A stretch of DNA of 64,000 nucleotides from Alistipes sp. dk3624 (GTDB lineage Bacteria > Bacteroidota > Bacteroidia > Bacteroidales > Rikenellaceae). Below the pieces are notes generated by a model. It saw only the letters and a list, made by a program, of their open reading frames with translations, was not told the DNA's origin and searched no databases. A program made the position numbers and the translations under genes. Position 1 is the first letter of the stretch, and each line of letters opens with the position of its first letter. Of the stretch, positions 1 through 10,795 are shown piece by piece. The DNA lies in NCBI RefSeq assembly GCF_009557455.1, contig NZ_CP045651.1, forward strand, positions 2,294,001 through 2,358,000, read 5' to 3'.

Positions 1-22
1 GTCGAAAACCCCGATCGGTGCG

Positions 23-3000
23 TTATTCATTGCGCGTCTCTCCTTTTTTACGTTCGATCCACCGGCGTGCGTTGACGAATGCCTCGATCCACGGCGTCAC
101 TTCGTCTTCGGTGCGCTCTTCCGGATAGTATGCCCAGTTCCACGGGCGTATCGCCCGTTCCAGGTGCGGCATGATCGCCAGGTGACGGCCGTCGACCGAA
201 CAGATGGCGGCCGCGTTGTAATCGCTGCCGTTCGGGTTGGCCGGATACTCGGGATAAAGGTAGCGCACCGGGATGTTGTAGCAGCTCTCTTCGTACGGCA
301 GCCGGAATTTTCCTTCGCCGTGCGCCACCCAGATACCCAGCCGGCTACCCGACAGCGATTTCAGCATTACCGAGTCGTTCGGTTCGATCTGTACGCCGAG
401 GAAGGCCGACTCGAACTTGTGCGAGTCGTTGTGCAGCATTTGGGGTTTTTCTTCGTGCGCCGGCGTGATCAGCCCCAGTTCGACCATCAACTGGCAGCCG
501 TTGCAGACGCCGAGCGACAGTGTGTCGGGACGCGCGAAGAACTTGTCCAGCGCTTTTTTCGCCTTTTCGTTGTACAGGAACGCTCCGGCCCAGCCTTTGG
601 CCGATCCGAGTACGTCCGAGTTCGAGAATCCGCCGGTAAATACGATCAGGTTTACGTCTTCGAGCGTTTCGCGCCCTGCGATCAAGTCGGTCATATGCAC
701 GTCTTTTACGTCCATACCGGCCAGGTGCATGCACCATGCCATTTCGCGGTCGCCGTTGATCCCTTTTTCGCGGATGATGGCGGCCCGGATGCCCGACGGT
801 TTGCGGCGGCTCGCTTCGAGTTCCCACTGCGACAGTTTCCCGGTGAAGTTTTCCGGGAATTTGTAGACGAGTTCCTGGTTCTTGTAGTTTGCAAAACGCT
901 GCGCCGCTTTCTGCGGGCCGCTCTGACGGCGGTCGAGCAGGTACGAAGTCTTGAACCATGTGTCGCGCAGATCATTCACCAACAGCGACATTTCCAGTCC
1001 GTCGTGCATGAACGCGAACCGGCGCTCCTGGTTGACGTCCCCGATTACATAGGCGTCGACGCCGGCGAATTTCAAGTCTTCGCAGACCTCCACGCCGTTT
1101 TCGACCTGCAGCACCAGCGCCGGTTTTTCGCTGAACAACAACCGTACGATGTCGCGTTCGCCGAGCGCCGCGAAACTCAGATCCATGCCGCTCGTGTTAT
1201 CCGCAAAGGTCATTTCGAGCAGCGCCGTGATCAGACCGCCGGCCGATACGTCGTGTCCGGCCAGCACCTTGTCTTCGGCGATCAGACCTTGTACCGCCGC
1301 GAACGCTTTCGAGAAATAATCGGCGGACTGTACGGTCGGCACTTCCATGCCGACGCTGCCGAGCGTTTGCGCCATGCTGCTGCCGCCCAGACCGAAAGCC
1401 GAGCGGCTCATATCGACATATACCAATTGGCTGCGTCGGTGCTTGAGTGCCGGCGACACTGCCTTTTTAACGTCCGACACTTCGGCTGCCGAGGTGATAA
1501 TTACTGTACCGGGGGCGTATACCAGTTCGCCGTCGCGGTATTTCTGCGTCATCGACAGCGAATCCTTGCCGGTCGGAATGTTGATTCCGAGCGCCAGCGC
1601 GTAGTCGCTGGCCGCTTGTACGGCCGAATAGAGCCGCGCGTCCTCGCCCGGATTCTTGCACGGCCACATCCAGTTTGCGCTCAGCGATACCGACGACAGC
1701 CCGCCGTCGATCGGCGCGAACACGATGTTGGTCAGCGCTTCGGTGATCGCCAGCACCGATCCTTTCGGCGCATTGGCCAGCGCCGCCGCCGGAGCGTGCC
1801 CGAGCGCCGTGGCGATGCCGTGCGTTCCCTGGTAGTCGAGCGCTACTACCGCGCAGTCGTTCAGCGGAAGCTGGATGCTGCCGGCGGTCTGCTGCATCGC
1901 GATCCGGCCGGTCACCGACCGGTCGACCTTGTTGGTCAGCCAGTCCTTGCAGGCTACGGCTTCGAGCTGCAGCACGTTTTCGAGGTATTTCACCAGGTTG
2001 CCGGCCCGGTATGCCGGCTCTTCGAACGTTTCTTCGACCGTGCGGTCGTTCAGCACCGTGCGCGGCGCCTTGCCGAACATGTCTTCCAACTTCAGGTCGA
2101 TCGGTTTTTCGCCGGTTTTATGGTTGACGAACGTGAACTGCATGTCGCCGGTCGCTTCGCCGATTACGTAGAACGGGGCGCGTTCGCGTTCCGCGATGCG
2201 GCGCAGTTTCCCGATGTGTTCTTCCTTCATCACGAGTCCCATGCGTTCCTGCGATTCGTTGCCGACGATCTCTTTGGCGCTGAGCGTGGGGTCGCCGATC
2301 GGCAGTTGATCCATGTCGATTCGGCCGCCGGTCGCTTCGACCAATTCGCTCAGGCAGTTCAGGTGGCCGCCCGCGCCGTGGTCGTGGATCGAGATGACCG
2401 GGTTCATCTCCTCTTCCGATACGGCCCGGATCGCATTGTAAACCCGTTTCTGCATCTCCGGGTTCGAACGCTGCACGGCGTTCAGCTCGATCGCTCCGGC
2501 GTATTCGCCGGTTGCCACCGACGAAACGGCTCCGCCGCCCATGCCGATGCGGTAGTTGTCGCCGCCGAGCAGCACGACCTTGTCGCCCGCGTGCGGTTCG
2601 TCCTTGATGCTGTCCTGTTTGCGGCCGTAGCCTACGCCGCCGGCCTGCATGATGACTTTGTCGAATCCGTATTTCTTGCCGTTCTCGAAGTGTTCGAATG
2701 TTTGCAGGCTGCCGCAGATCAGCGGCTGCCCGAATTTATTGCCGAAATCCGACGCGCCGTTCGACGCTTTGATCAGGATGTCTTCGGGGGTCTGGTACAG
2801 CCACTCGCGGGCTTCGGTCTGCTTTTCCCATTCGCGTCCGCCGTCCAGCCGCGGGTAAGCCGTCATGTAAACGGCCGTTCCGGCTACCGGGAACGCCCCC
2901 TTGCCGCCGGCGATCCGGTCGCGGATCTCGCCGCCGGTTCCGGTTGCCGCGCCGTTGAACGGCTCGACGGTCGTCGGGAAGTTGTGCGTTTCGGCCTTGA

Positions 3001-3727
3001 TCGAAATGACGCTCTCGAACTCCTTGATCTCGAAATAGTCCGACGTGTCGTGGGTCGCAGGGGCGAACTGTTCGGCCTTCGGGCCTTGTAGGAAGGCGCA
3101 GTTGTCTTTGTAGGCCGAAACGACGCGGCCGGGGTGCTCGTTCGTGGTTTTGCGGATCAGCCCGAAAAGGGTCGTGTCCTTCTCCTCGCCGTCGATGACG
3201 AATTGTCCGTTGAAAATCTTGTGGCGACAGTGTTCCGAGTTGACCTGCGAGAAACCGAATACCTCGCTATCGGTCAGCTTACGCCCTACGCGCCGGCTGA
3301 CGTCCTCCAGGTAGGCGATCTCTTCTTCGCTGAGCGCCAGCCCTTCCTGTTTGTTGTAAGCGGCGATGTCGTCGATGTAAACTACCGGATCGGGCTGCTT
3401 GCTGATCGTGAATACCTGCTGGTCGATCGTATGGTATTTCCGCTTCAGCATCGGGTCGAACGCGGCGTTTTCGTCCTGCGCTTCGTCGAATTCCTCAATC
3501 CGCAGGATGCCGTGCAGGCCCATGTTCTGCGTGATTTCGACGGCGTTGGTACTCCACGGCGTAATCATTTCGCGGCGCGGGCCGATGAAAATACCTTCGA
3601 GGCTTTCGGCCCCGAGGTGTTCGGCTCCGCCGAAAAGCCATTGCAGCCGAGATATCTCTTCCGCAGAAAATTCCGTCGTCGCCTGAACGGCATATACGGT
3701 ATCGTCTTTCTTGAAAAACAGGATCAT
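23..3727 (-). CDS. purL: Phosphoribosylformylglycinamidine synthase (single-chain PurL)
   Basis: Converts FGAR, glutamine and ATP to FGAM in de novo purine synthesis, in the cytoplasm. At 1234 aa it is the long single-chain form that fuses PurS-like, synthetase and glutaminase parts. Seen: NSEHCRHK at residues 163-170, the KAETHNFP segment near 245, and a C-terminal class I amidotransferase domain with LGVCNGCQLM (nucleophile Cys about 1075) and His/Glu of MPHLER (about 1188 and 1190). ATG start at 3727, followed upstream by 50 bp of spacer before the next gene. The stop lies 23 bp from the window edge and the gene is complete. Start and family are secure. Confidence 0.97.
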   Translation of the reverse strand: MILFFKKDDTVYAVQATTEFSAEEISRLQWLFGGAEHLGAESLEGIFIGPRREMITPWSTNAVEITQNMGLHGILRIEEFDEAQDENAAFDPMLKRKYHTIDQQVFTISKQPDPVVYIDDIAAYNKQEGLALSEEEIAYLEDVSRRVGRKLTDSEVFGFSQVNSEHCRHKIFNGQFVIDGEEKDTTLFGLIRKTTNEHPGRVVSAYKDNCAFLQGPKAEQFAPATHDTSDYFEIKEFESVISIKAETHNFPTTVEPFNGAATGTGGEIRDRIAGGKGAFPVAGTAVYMTAYPRLDGGREWEKQTEAREWLYQTPEDILIKASNGASDFGNKFGQPLICGSLQTFEHFENGKKYGFDKVIMQAGGVGYGRKQDSIKDEPHAGDKVVLLGGDNYRIGMGGGAVSSVATGEYAGAIELNAVQRSNPEMQKRVYNAIRAVSEEEMNPVISIHDHGAGGHLNCLSELVEATGGRIDMDQLPIGDPTLSAKEIVGNESQERMGLVMKEEHIGKLRRIAERERAPFYVIGEATGDMQFTFVNHKTGEKPIDLKLEDMFGKAPRTVLNDRTVEETFEEPAYRAGNLVKYLENVLQLEAVACKDWLTNKVDRSVTGRIAMQQTAGSIQLPLNDCAVVALDYQGTHGIATALGHAPAAALANAPKGSVLAITEALTNIVFAPIDGGLSSVSLSANWMWPCKNPGEDARLYSAVQAASDYALALGINIPTGKDSLSMTQKYRDGELVYAPGTVIITSAAEVSDVKKAVSPALKHRRSQLVYVDMSRSAFGLGGSSMAQTLGSVGMEVPTVQSADYFSKAFAAVQGLIAEDKVLAGHDVSAGGLITALLEMTFADNTSGMDLSFAALGERDIVRLLFSEKPALVLQVENGVEVCEDLKFAGVDAYVIGDVNQERRFAFMHDGLEMSLLVNDLRDTWFKTSYLLDRRQSGPQKAAQRFANYKNQELVYKFPENFTGKLSQWELEASRRKPSGIRAAIIREKGINGDREMAWCMHLAGMDVKDVHMTDLIAGRETLEDVNLIVFTGGFSNSDVLGSAKGWAGAFLYNEKAKKALDKFFARPDTLSLGVCNGCQLMVELGLITPAHEEKPQMLHNDSHKFESAFLGVQIEPNDSVMLKSLSGSRLGIWVAHGEGKFRLPYEESCYNIPVRYLYPEYPANPNGSDYNAAAICSVDGRHLAIMPHLERAIRPWNWAYYPEERTEDEVTPWIEAFVNARRWIERKKGETRNE

Positions 3728-3779
3728 CGTTATAGGGTTTAATGTTTATTCGTTTTTATGTCGTCCGGCCGCGCGGTCG

Positions 3780-4505
3780 CTACCGGCGGGCGATCCGTTT
3801 CAACAGCGGCTCGGCCTGTTCGTACGGAATCCGGTATTCGATCGTTCCGATCGCGTAAGGAGCCACCTCGTACGGATTGTACAGCATGGTCACGCCGCTG
3901 CTGTCGATGCCCACATTTTCCGGCAAAGGTAATTGATCCGTTCCAACAAACAAAGCGTCTTCGCTCAGAGCTGCGTCCGAAAGGTGCTTCGCGAAATATT
4001 GCCGGTTCAGCCGTTGCAGTCCGGCGGTATCGGAAAACAGATCGGCTTTATCCAGCGGCTTTCCGCTTTCCGTATCGAAATTGAAAAACAGGTTGGTCAG
4101 CAAACCGTGCGCCCCGCCGGTCAGGGTATAGACGGTGCACCGCAACGACGTTACCTTACCGCATTGACGGATCTCTCCGTGGAAACGCAAGTCGTAAGGA
4201 AGACGGGCGGTCTGCGGATCGCGGTTTTTGCGCGCCAATAGCGAGTCGGTCGCCTGCTGCGGCGTCATTCGGGCGTATTCTTCGTCCGTCAGGCCGAAAC
4301 CGGTTTTAATTCGGTCGGCGATTTTCCGATTGATCGAATCGGCGCTTCGCCCTCCCGCCGCAACCGGATAGCTCACTTCGACATAATCGCTGTCTGCGGT
4401 GAAAGTGCTGTGTCCGAAAGTCTCTTGTCGCCACGAAAGCTGCGAACCCGACGGGGAGCATCCCGTCACGGCGGCCAGAATCAGGAGGTAAAACAGGTTT
4501 TTCAT
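3780..4505 (-). CDS. DUF3298/DUF4163-type lipoprotein
   Basis: Predicted envelope lipoprotein of 241 aa. The N-terminus is a lipoprotein signal with Cys16 in LAAVTGC. A central GGAHG motif followed by a FNFDTESGKPL segment is the hallmark of DUF3298/RsiV-like domains found in extracytoplasmic lipoproteins. The open frame runs further upstream inside aroK, but the ATG at 4505 gives the signal peptide and sits 5 bp after the aroK stop, so it is probably co-transcribed with aroK. Substrate or partner is not evident from sequence. Confidence 0.85.
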   Translation of the reverse strand: MKNLFYLLILAAVTGCSPSGSQLSWRQETFGHSTFTADSDYVEVSYPVAAGGRSADSINRKIADRIKTGFGLTDEEYARMTPQQATDSLLARKNRDPQTARLPYDLRFHGEIRQCGKVTSLRCTVYTLTGGAHGLLTNLFFNFDTESGKPLDKADLFSDTAGLQRLNRQYFAKHLSDAALSEDALFVGTDQLPLPENVGIDSSGVTMLYNPYEVAPYAIGTIEYRIPYEQAEPLLKRIARR

Positions 4506-4510
4506 CGGAT

Positions 4511-5035
4511 TTACTGCTCTTTTTTCGTTTCGATGTATTCGGCGATGTGATGTGCGATGTAGTCGTCCCGGACTCCGTCGCAGTCGATGATCAGCTTTGC
4601 CTGCATGTAGTACTTTTCGCGTTTTGCGACATTTTCGCGGATAAAACCGATCAATTCTTCTTCGCTTTTGTCGCGCAGCAGCGGCCGTTTCGCCTTGCCG
4701 TGTTCGAGGCGCCCGGCCAGTTTCTCGGGACTCATTTTGAAATAGACCGTCAGTCCCGCGCGGTTCATCGTTTCCATGTTGTCGAAGAAACACGGCGCGC
4801 CGCCGCCGGTCGCCACGATGGCCTCCCGTTCGGAGGTCAGCTCGGCCAGCACTTCGCGTTCGGACTGCCGGAATCCGGTTTCGCCTGTTTCTGTGAAGAT
4901 TTCGGCAACGCTTTTGCCGCAGCGCTGTTCGAGCAGCGTATCCATATCCAGAAACCGGACGCCGAGTTGTTTTGCCAGTGTCCGGCCGATCGTGCTTTTG
5001 CCGCAGCCCATGTATCCCACTAAAAATATCAGCAT
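4511..5035 (-). CDS. aroK: Shikimate kinase
   Basis: Phosphorylates shikimate at the 3-hydroxyl with ATP in the chorismate pathway. The 174-aa length is normal for the family. Seen: Walker A GYMGCGKST at residues 7-15, FLDMDTLLE (shikimate and Mg contacts) near 29-37, the GFRQSERE arginine segment, the GGGAP loop near 78, and a lid with RPLL. It lies just downstream of parC (19 bp) and directly upstream of the lipoprotein gene. Confidence 0.96.
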   Translation of the reverse strand: MLIFLVGYMGCGKSTIGRTLAKQLGVRFLDMDTLLEQRCGKSVAEIFTETGETGFRQSEREVLAELTSEREAIVATGGGAPCFFDNMETMNRAGLTVYFKMSPEKLAGRLEHGKAKRPLLRDKSEEELIGFIRENVAKREKYYMQAKLIIDCDGVRDDYIAHHIAEYIETKKEQ

Positions 5036-5054
5036 CTTTCGGATCGGTTTTACA

Positions 5055-7859
5055 TTATTCTTCCCCGAACAGGTTCATCTGTTTGGTGTTCTGCTGCTGT
5101 TCTTCTTCGGCGGCGATGTCGAACTCGACGGTATCCCCCGCGACGTAATTTTTCGGGGGAGCGGTTTTGCCGGCACCGCCGGCGTCGGGCGCGCTGCTGC
5201 GTTCCGGCGCGGTCTTCCCGGTCTCTCCGGAAGTCTCTTCCGCTCCGTTTTCGTCGTCCGGACGTCCGGGCGTCTCCTCCGGCCGCGGTTCCTTGTCGAG
5301 CGGTTCGGCGAATACGATTTTATCCACGTCGAGCGTCGTGACTCGTTTCCCTTTCGCCCGGTGGCTCTTCACTCCGATGAACTCGTCGACGTCGATCGTG
5401 TCGTCGGGCCGCCCGGCGTTGTGTCCGCCGTAAACGACCTGCAACTGCGGATAGGTGTCGCTGTTGATCGCCACCATGTACGATCCGGCGGTGTCTTCGA
5501 CGAAATTCTGCATTTTGTTGTCGCTCGATTCGGCATTGAACCGCTTGACGTAGTAGTAGTTCTGTTCTCCGTCGAAATAGACGACCGAATAGATTCGGTC
5601 GCTGTCGTATTTTTCGACGCGGATCGTGTCCTCCGGGAAATGCAGGCCCAGGTCGTAGTTCGCCGTGTAATAAAGCCCTTTGCCGGTCATTACGATCAAC
5701 TTGTCGTCGCCGACGAATTCGCCGAGCAATTCGCCGCGCCCGTCGGTGTTCAGCCGACGGATTTCGTCGTCGTACCATACGTCCACGCCGCCGAGGGTCG
5801 ATGCGCCGCGCTCCTTCAATACGATCTTATGGATCGCGTAGCGCGAGAACAGGTTGCCCTGCGACTGCCGCCCTTTGATCGCCAGTTCGCTGAAGTTCAG
5901 GTCGACGATCAGCTTTTTGAGCCTCGGCCTCGGTTTGAAGTAAACCTTCAGGATTTCGGCTTCGCCGTTCGGGTTGACGCTCATGTACAAGATATCGCTT
6001 TTCGGCGTTCCTTTGGTGATGTCGTATTCGCGGTCGCGCGTGATTCCTTTGATCGCGCAACGTTTCATCATCACCGGCCCGTTGCGCCCGTCGCGGTACA
6101 GCACGTTGTAGATCGTCCGTTCGTCGTTGCGCTTGAAGATACCTATATAATAAATGTTCTTCGCGAAGAACGCCTTGTCCGACACTTTCGTGATGATGTA
6201 TTTGCCTTCCTTCGTGATGACGATCACGTCGTCGATGTCCGAGCAGTCGCAGACGAACTCGTCCTTACGCATCGCCGCTCCGATCCCGAAAAATCCCTCT
6301 TCGCGGTTGACATACAGCTTGGCGTTCGCCACGACCACTTTCGTCGCTTCGATCGAGTCGAAACTGCGCAGTTCGGTTTTCCGCTCGCAGTTTTTACCGT
6401 ATTTATCGCGTATCCGCGTAAAGTAGGCGACCGCGTAGTCGATCAGGTGTGCCAGGTCGTGCTTCACCTGCTTGATCTCGTCCTCTACGTTGCGGATGTG
6501 TTCGTCGGCTTTGAACGCATCGTAGCGCGAAATGCGGATCATTCGCAGTTCGGTCAGTTTGACGATGTCGTCGAGCGTGATTTCGCGCCGTAGCAGGCGG
6601 GCGAACGGTTCGAGTCCCTTGCCGACGGCGGCGTAGGCCGCTTCCCGCGAGGTGCACTCTTCCATCAACTGGTAAATCCGGTTCTCGATGAAGATCTTTT
6701 CGAGCGACGACATGTGCCAATCTTGTTCGAGTTCTTCCATCCGGATCTCCAGCTCGCGTTTGAGCAGTTCTTTGGTATGGTCGGCGCAGCGTCGCAGGAT
6801 TTCGCGGACGCCCATGAAGTGAGGTTTCTCGTCCATGATGACGCAGGCGTTCGGCGAGATCGACACTTCGCAGTCGGTGAACGCGTACAGCGCGTCGATC
6901 GTCCGGTCGGACGACTCGTCGTTGCTGACGTGAATTACGATCTCGACCTTGTCGGACGTATTGTCGTCGACCTTCTTGATTTTGATCTTGCCTTTGTCGT
7001 TCGCGCGGATGATCGAATCCTTGATCGACTCGGTGGTCGTGCCGAACGGAATTTCGGTGATCGCCAGCGTCCGTTTGTCGATCTTGTTGATCCGGGCGCG
7101 CACTTTGACCGCTCCGCCGCGCAGTCCGTCGTTATAGCGCGATACGTCGGCCAGCCCCCCGGTCGGAAAATCCGGGTAAATTTCGAAGTCGCCGCCCCGG
7201 AGGTAGGCGATGCTCGCGTCGATCAGTTCGTTGAAGTTATGTGGCAGGATTTTCGATGCCAGTCCGACCGCGATGCCCTCGACTCCCTGGGCCAACAACA
7301 GCGGGAATTTGACAGGCAGCGTTACCGGTTCCTGATTCCGCCCGTCGTACGACAGCATCCATTCGGTGACTTTCGGGTTGAACACCACGTCCAGCGCGAA
7401 TTTCGACAGCCGCGCCTCGATGTAACGCGGGGCGGCGGCTCCGTCGCCGGTCAGCACGTTGCCCCAGTTTCCCTGGCAGTCGATCAGCAGGTCTTTCTGC
7501 CCGAGTTGCACCAGCGCGTCACCGATCGAGGCGTCGCCGTGCGGGTGGTATTGCATCGTCGACCCGATGATGTTCGCCACTTTGTTGTACCGGCCGTCGT
7601 CCAGTTTCTTCATCGCGTGCAGGATGCGCCGCTGCACCGGCTTCAGCCCGTCTTCGACATGCGGCACGGCGCGTTCGAGGATCACGTACGATGCGTAATC
7701 CAGAAACCAGTCCTGGTACATGCCGGTCAGTTTGCGCCGGTCGGGTTTGTCGTCGGTCAGACGTCCGTATTTTCCGGCGCGGGCGTTATTTCCTCCGTCC
7801 GTTTCCGCGCCGGCCGGGAGGTCGTCCCGGCGGTTGTTGATATTTTGTTCTTCGTTCAT
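5055..7859 (-). CDS. parC: DNA topoisomerase IV subunit A
   Basis: DNA-breaking subunit of topoisomerase IV, which decatenates daughter chromosomes. Seen: the N-terminal YASYVILERAVP and DGLKPVQRRIL segments typical of GyrA/ParC, and catalytic Tyr146 in APRYIEARL. The C-terminal domain has no GyrA-box (QRRGGKG-type), which favours ParC over GyrA. The last 70 or so residues are a charged, proline-rich tail. The gene follows parE by 43 bp on the same strand, giving a parE-parC operon. Confidence 0.94.
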   Translation of the reverse strand: MNEEQNINNRRDDLPAGAETDGGNNARAGKYGRLTDDKPDRRKLTGMYQDWFLDYASYVILERAVPHVEDGLKPVQRRILHAMKKLDDGRYNKVANIIGSTMQYHPHGDASIGDALVQLGQKDLLIDCQGNWGNVLTGDGAAAPRYIEARLSKFALDVVFNPKVTEWMLSYDGRNQEPVTLPVKFPLLLAQGVEGIAVGLASKILPHNFNELIDASIAYLRGGDFEIYPDFPTGGLADVSRYNDGLRGGAVKVRARINKIDKRTLAITEIPFGTTTESIKDSIIRANDKGKIKIKKVDDNTSDKVEIVIHVSNDESSDRTIDALYAFTDCEVSISPNACVIMDEKPHFMGVREILRRCADHTKELLKRELEIRMEELEQDWHMSSLEKIFIENRIYQLMEECTSREAAYAAVGKGLEPFARLLRREITLDDIVKLTELRMIRISRYDAFKADEHIRNVEDEIKQVKHDLAHLIDYAVAYFTRIRDKYGKNCERKTELRSFDSIEATKVVVANAKLYVNREEGFFGIGAAMRKDEFVCDCSDIDDVIVITKEGKYIITKVSDKAFFAKNIYYIGIFKRNDERTIYNVLYRDGRNGPVMMKRCAIKGITRDREYDITKGTPKSDILYMSVNPNGEAEILKVYFKPRPRLKKLIVDLNFSELAIKGRQSQGNLFSRYAIHKIVLKERGASTLGGVDVWYDDEIRRLNTDGRGELLGEFVGDDKLIVMTGKGLYYTANYDLGLHFPEDTIRVEKYDSDRIYSVVYFDGEQNYYYVKRFNAESSDNKMQNFVEDTAGSYMVAINSDTYPQLQVVYGGHNAGRPDDTIDVDEFIGVKSHRAKGKRVTTLDVDKIVFAEPLDKEPRPEETPGRPDDENGAEETSGETGKTAPERSSAPDAGGAGKTAPPKNYVAGDTVEFDIAAEEEQQQNTKQMNLFGEE

Positions 7860-7902
7860 GTCTGGTGTTGTGTTCCTTGCCTGAAAATAGTCCGGATCGC
7901 GT

Positions 7903-9756
7903 TTAAATCAGGTTGTCCACGTAATCGGCCTCGATCCGCAGGTTGCCGATGATGAAGCCCTGGCGTTCCATGCTGTTCTTGCCCATGTAGAATTCGAGCA
8001 GATCGGCGACCGGGTCTTCCTTGGTCAGCCGCACTTTGTCGAGCCGCATGTTTTCGCCGATGAACTCTTTGAACTCGTCGGCCGAGATTTCGCCCAATCC
8101 TTTGAATCGCGTGATTTCGGGGTTCGGGCCCAGTTGGTCGACCGCCCGTTGCCGCTCTTCCTCGCTGTAACAGTAGCGCGTTTCCCGTCGGTTGCGGACG
8201 CGGAACAGCGGCGTCTGCAAAATGTACAGGTGTCCCGAACGGATCACTTCCGGAAAGAACTGTAGGAAGAAAGTCATCAGCAGCAAACGGATGTGCATCC
8301 CGTCGACGTCGGCATCGGTCGCCACGACGATCTTGTTGTAGCGCAGGTTGTCCATGTCCTCCTCGATGTTCAGCGCCGCCTGCAGCAGGTTGAATTCCTC
8401 GTTCTCGTAAACGATTTTTTTTGTTAGCCCGAAGCAGTTCAGCGGCTTGCCCCGGAGGCTGAACACGGCCTGCGTATTCACGTCGCGCGATTTGGTGATC
8501 GAGCCGCTGGCCGAATTACCCTCGGTGATGAAGATCATCGACTCTTCGGCGCGGTCGTTCTTGTCGGTCAGGTGGATGCGGCAGTCGCGCAGTTTCTTGT
8601 TGTTCAGGCTCACTTTTTTGGCCATCTCTCGGGCCTTTTTCTGAATGCCCGAGATCGCCTTGCGCTCTTTTTCGTTTTCCTGTATTTTTTTTTGCAGGAT
8701 ATCGGCCGTTTCCGGGTGTTTGTGCAGGAAATTGTCGAGTTCCGTTTTCAGAAAATCGACGATGAAGTTCCGCACCGTAGGCCCGTTCGGGCCCATCTCT
8801 TTCGAACCGAGTTTCGTTTTGGTCTGCGATTCGAACATCGGCTCCTCGACTTTGACGCTGATCGCCGCGATCACCGACGTGCGGACGTCTGCCGCATCGT
8901 AGTCCTTTTTGTAAAATTCCTTGATCGTCTTGGCGATCCCTTCGCGGAAAGCGGTCTGATGCGTTCCGCCCTGCGTCGTATGCTGACCGTTGACGAACGA
9001 GTAGTAGGTTTCGCCGTAGCCGTGCCCGTGCGTGATGACCACTTCGATGTCCTCTCCGCAGAGGTGAACGGGCGGGTAGAGCGGCTCTTCGCCGAGGTTT
9101 TCCTGCAGCAGGTCGAGCAGCCCGTTTTTCGAGACGAACGCCTGCCCGTTGACCCTGATCGTCAGCCCGGCGTTCAGGTAAGTGTAGTTGCGTACCATCG
9201 ACTCCACGTATTCCATGTGAAAGTCGTAGCTGCCGAAAACGCTTTCGTCGGCATGGAACGACACCATCGTCCCGTTCTTTTCGCCGACGCCGCTTTCGGA
9301 CACGTCCGCGATTTCGTTCCCCTTCTCGAACCGCACGCTGCGGGCTTCGCCGTCGCGCACGCTGCGGATCAGGAAAGCGTCCGACAGCGCGTTGACCGCC
9401 TTGATGCCGACGCCGTTCAGTCCGACCGATTTTTTAAACGCTTTCGAGTCGTATTTCGCGCCGGTGTTCATCTTCGACGCCACGTCCACCAGTTTGCCGA
9501 GCGGCACGCCGCGTCCGTAGTCGCGTACGGTGACGGTCTTGTCGTCCGCGATCGTGATGTCGATGCTCTTGCCGAAGCCCATCATGTATTCGTCTACGGA
9601 GTTGTCCAGCACCTCTTTGATCAGGATGTAGATCCCGTCGTCGGCGGACGTTCCGTCGCCGAGTTTCCCGATATACATACCCGGCCGCCGCCGGATGTGC
9701 TCTTTCCAATCCAGTGTCCGGATGTGTTCGTCCCCGTAATCTGCAACCATACCCAT
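7903..9756 (-). CDS. parE: DNA topoisomerase IV subunit B
   Basis: ATPase subunit of topoisomerase IV. Seen: GHKL ATP-binding motifs ([27 protein letters not shown]), the [11 protein letters not shown] loop, the TOPRIM glutamate in [11 protein letters not shown] and the Mg-binding DADVDGMH. At 617 aa it is compact, without the insert of gammaproteobacterial GyrB. Two starts are possible (MGM at 9756 or MVADYG at 9750). It heads the parE-parC pair and is preceded by the acyltransferase gene on the same strand. Confidence 0.95.
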   Translation of the reverse strand: MGMVADYGDEHIRTLDWKEHIRRRPGMYIGKLGDGTSADDGIYILIKEVLDNSVDEYMMGFGKSIDITIADDKTVTVRDYGRGVPLGKLVDVASKMNTGAKYDSKAFKKSVGLNGVGIKAVNALSDAFLIRSVRDGEARSVRFEKGNEIADVSESGVGEKNGTMVSFHADESVFGSYDFHMEYVESMVRNYTYLNAGLTIRVNGQAFVSKNGLLDLLQENLGEEPLYPPVHLCGEDIEVVITHGHGYGETYYSFVNGQHTTQGGTHQTAFREGIAKTIKEFYKKDYDAADVRTSVIAAISVKVEEPMFESQTKTKLGSKEMGPNGPTVRNFIVDFLKTELDNFLHKHPETADILQKKIQENEKERKAISGIQKKAREMAKKVSLNNKKLRDCRIHLTDKNDRAEESMIFITEGNSASGSITKSRDVNTQAVFSLRGKPLNCFGLTKKIVYENEEFNLLQAALNIEEDMDNLRYNKIVVATDADVDGMHIRLLLMTFFLQFFPEVIRSGHLYILQTPLFRVRNRRETRYCYSEEERQRAVDQLGPNPEITRFKGLGEISADEFKEFIGENMRLDKVRLTKEDPVADLLEFYMGKNSMERQGFIIGNLRIEADYVDNLI

Positions 9757-9793
9757 AGTCGATTCTCGTGCTCCTATCTCTTTTATTTTTCGT

Positions 9794-10522
9794 TTATTGT
9801 TGTTTTCCGGTCATTTGCAGGTGCGCCGTCCGCATCCGGTTTTCCATTTCGACGGCCAGTTCGCGGGCTTCCTTCGACGCTACGTATTCCGCAGGCAGCG
9901 CGTCGAGCACCTTTACCCGGAACGTATGCGGCATCCGCAGCCGCCAGCCGTCGTTCAGGCTCCACGTGCCGTCGATCACGACCGGTTGGATGCCCACGCC
10001 GGCATGCTTGGCCACCAAGAAAGCCCCGTCTTTGAACCGTCCGATCTCTCCCGTCTTGGTGCGCGTCCCTTCCGGGAAGACGATCACCGACGTTCCGCGC
10101 GACAACCGCTGCCGGCAGCGTTCGAGCATCTGTTTGGCGCTGCCCCGCGAGCCGCGTTCGACCGGAATGTCGCCGTGCATCCACAGCACCCAACCGAAAA
10201 CGGGCATTTTCTGCACCTCTTTTTTCGATACCCATTTGAACGTCGTGGGCAGTACGTACATCAGCGGGATGTCGAGCATCGACTGATGGTTCGTGACGAT
10301 CACCCACGGCCGACTGCGGTCGATTTTTTCGGCGCCTTCTATCCGTATGCGCCACCAGGGGCACAACCTGAAAATCCCGTACGACCACATCCGCGAGGCC
10401 CAGTGCAGCACCACCCGTTCCCGGTCGAAAAGCACCGTCAGCAAGAATAGGACTGCGAACGGGATGAAACAGAGTAACGTGAACACAACCAAAAGGATGT
10501 AGTACAATATAGATCTTACCAT
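9794..10522 (-). CDS. plsC: 1-acyl-sn-glycerol-3-phosphate acyltransferase family
   Basis: Membrane acyltransferase of phospholipid synthesis (PlsC/LPLAT family). Seen: a hydrophobic N-terminal segment at residues 4-33, the HX4D motif in NHQSMLD (H79, D84), the FPEGTR motif at 149-154, and the VVIDGTW block. I chose the ATG at 10522. The frame can be extended six codons to a TTG at 10540, but the ATG places the membrane segment at the N-terminus as usual. Acyl acceptor specificity is inferred from the family; a lipid A or ornithine-lipid acyltransferase is less likely. Confidence 0.9.
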   Translation of the reverse strand: MVRSILYYILLVVFTLLCFIPFAVLFLLTVLFDRERVVLHWASRMWSYGIFRLCPWWRIRIEGAEKIDRSRPWVIVTNHQSMLDIPLMYVLPTTFKWVSKKEVQKMPVFGWVLWMHGDIPVERGSRGSAKQMLERCRQRLSRGTSVIVFPEGTRTKTGEIGRFKDGAFLVAKHAGVGIQPVVIDGTWSLNDGWRLRMPHTFRVKVLDALPAEYVASKEARELAVEMENRMRTAHLQMTGKQQ

Positions 10523-10552
10523 AAACGCAGATTTCCCCAAATTTTAGAACCA

Positions 10553-10756
10553 TGCAAGTTTAGCATAAATTTTCGGTTTTTCCGCCGGATTTCCGGATCA
10601 TTTATCAACAATTAATCACAACCGGTCCCTACGCAAAAGCCTGTCGGGACGCTTACGGGCTTCTCTTCTAATCTGTAAAACGGACTCGGGCGGTTCGTGT
10701 TGTCTGCGCCGCGCCGCATCCGGTTTGTGTCGCATACGGTAAAAACTCCGATTAAA
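10553..10756. other. Intergenic region, no gene seen
   Basis: About 200 bases between the divergent plsC and polyprenyl synthase genes. Frames here are short and unlike known proteins. The right end holds the promoter described in the next entry. Confidence 0.5.
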
Positions 10757-10788
10757 TTTTGACGATTCGGAAAAATCTCGGATATTTG
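10757..10788 (+). promoter_or_regulatory. Bacteroidetes-type promoter of polyprenyl synthase gene
   Basis: TTTTG at 10757-10761, then 19 nt, then GATATTTG at 10781-10788. This matches TTTG-N19-TAnnTTTG with one change in the -7 box. The ATG of the gene is only 7 nt past the box, so transcription would start at or next to the start codon, implying a leaderless or near-leaderless mRNA. Confidence 0.5.
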
Positions 10789-10795
10789 TGGTTCG

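Noticed and set aside
164-3091. Long + strand frame (975 codons) opposite purL
   Set aside because: It is the antisense of a high-GC purL gene; composition is Arg/Val/Phe-rich without any family motif. Similar antisense frames lie opposite parC, parE and rfbB.
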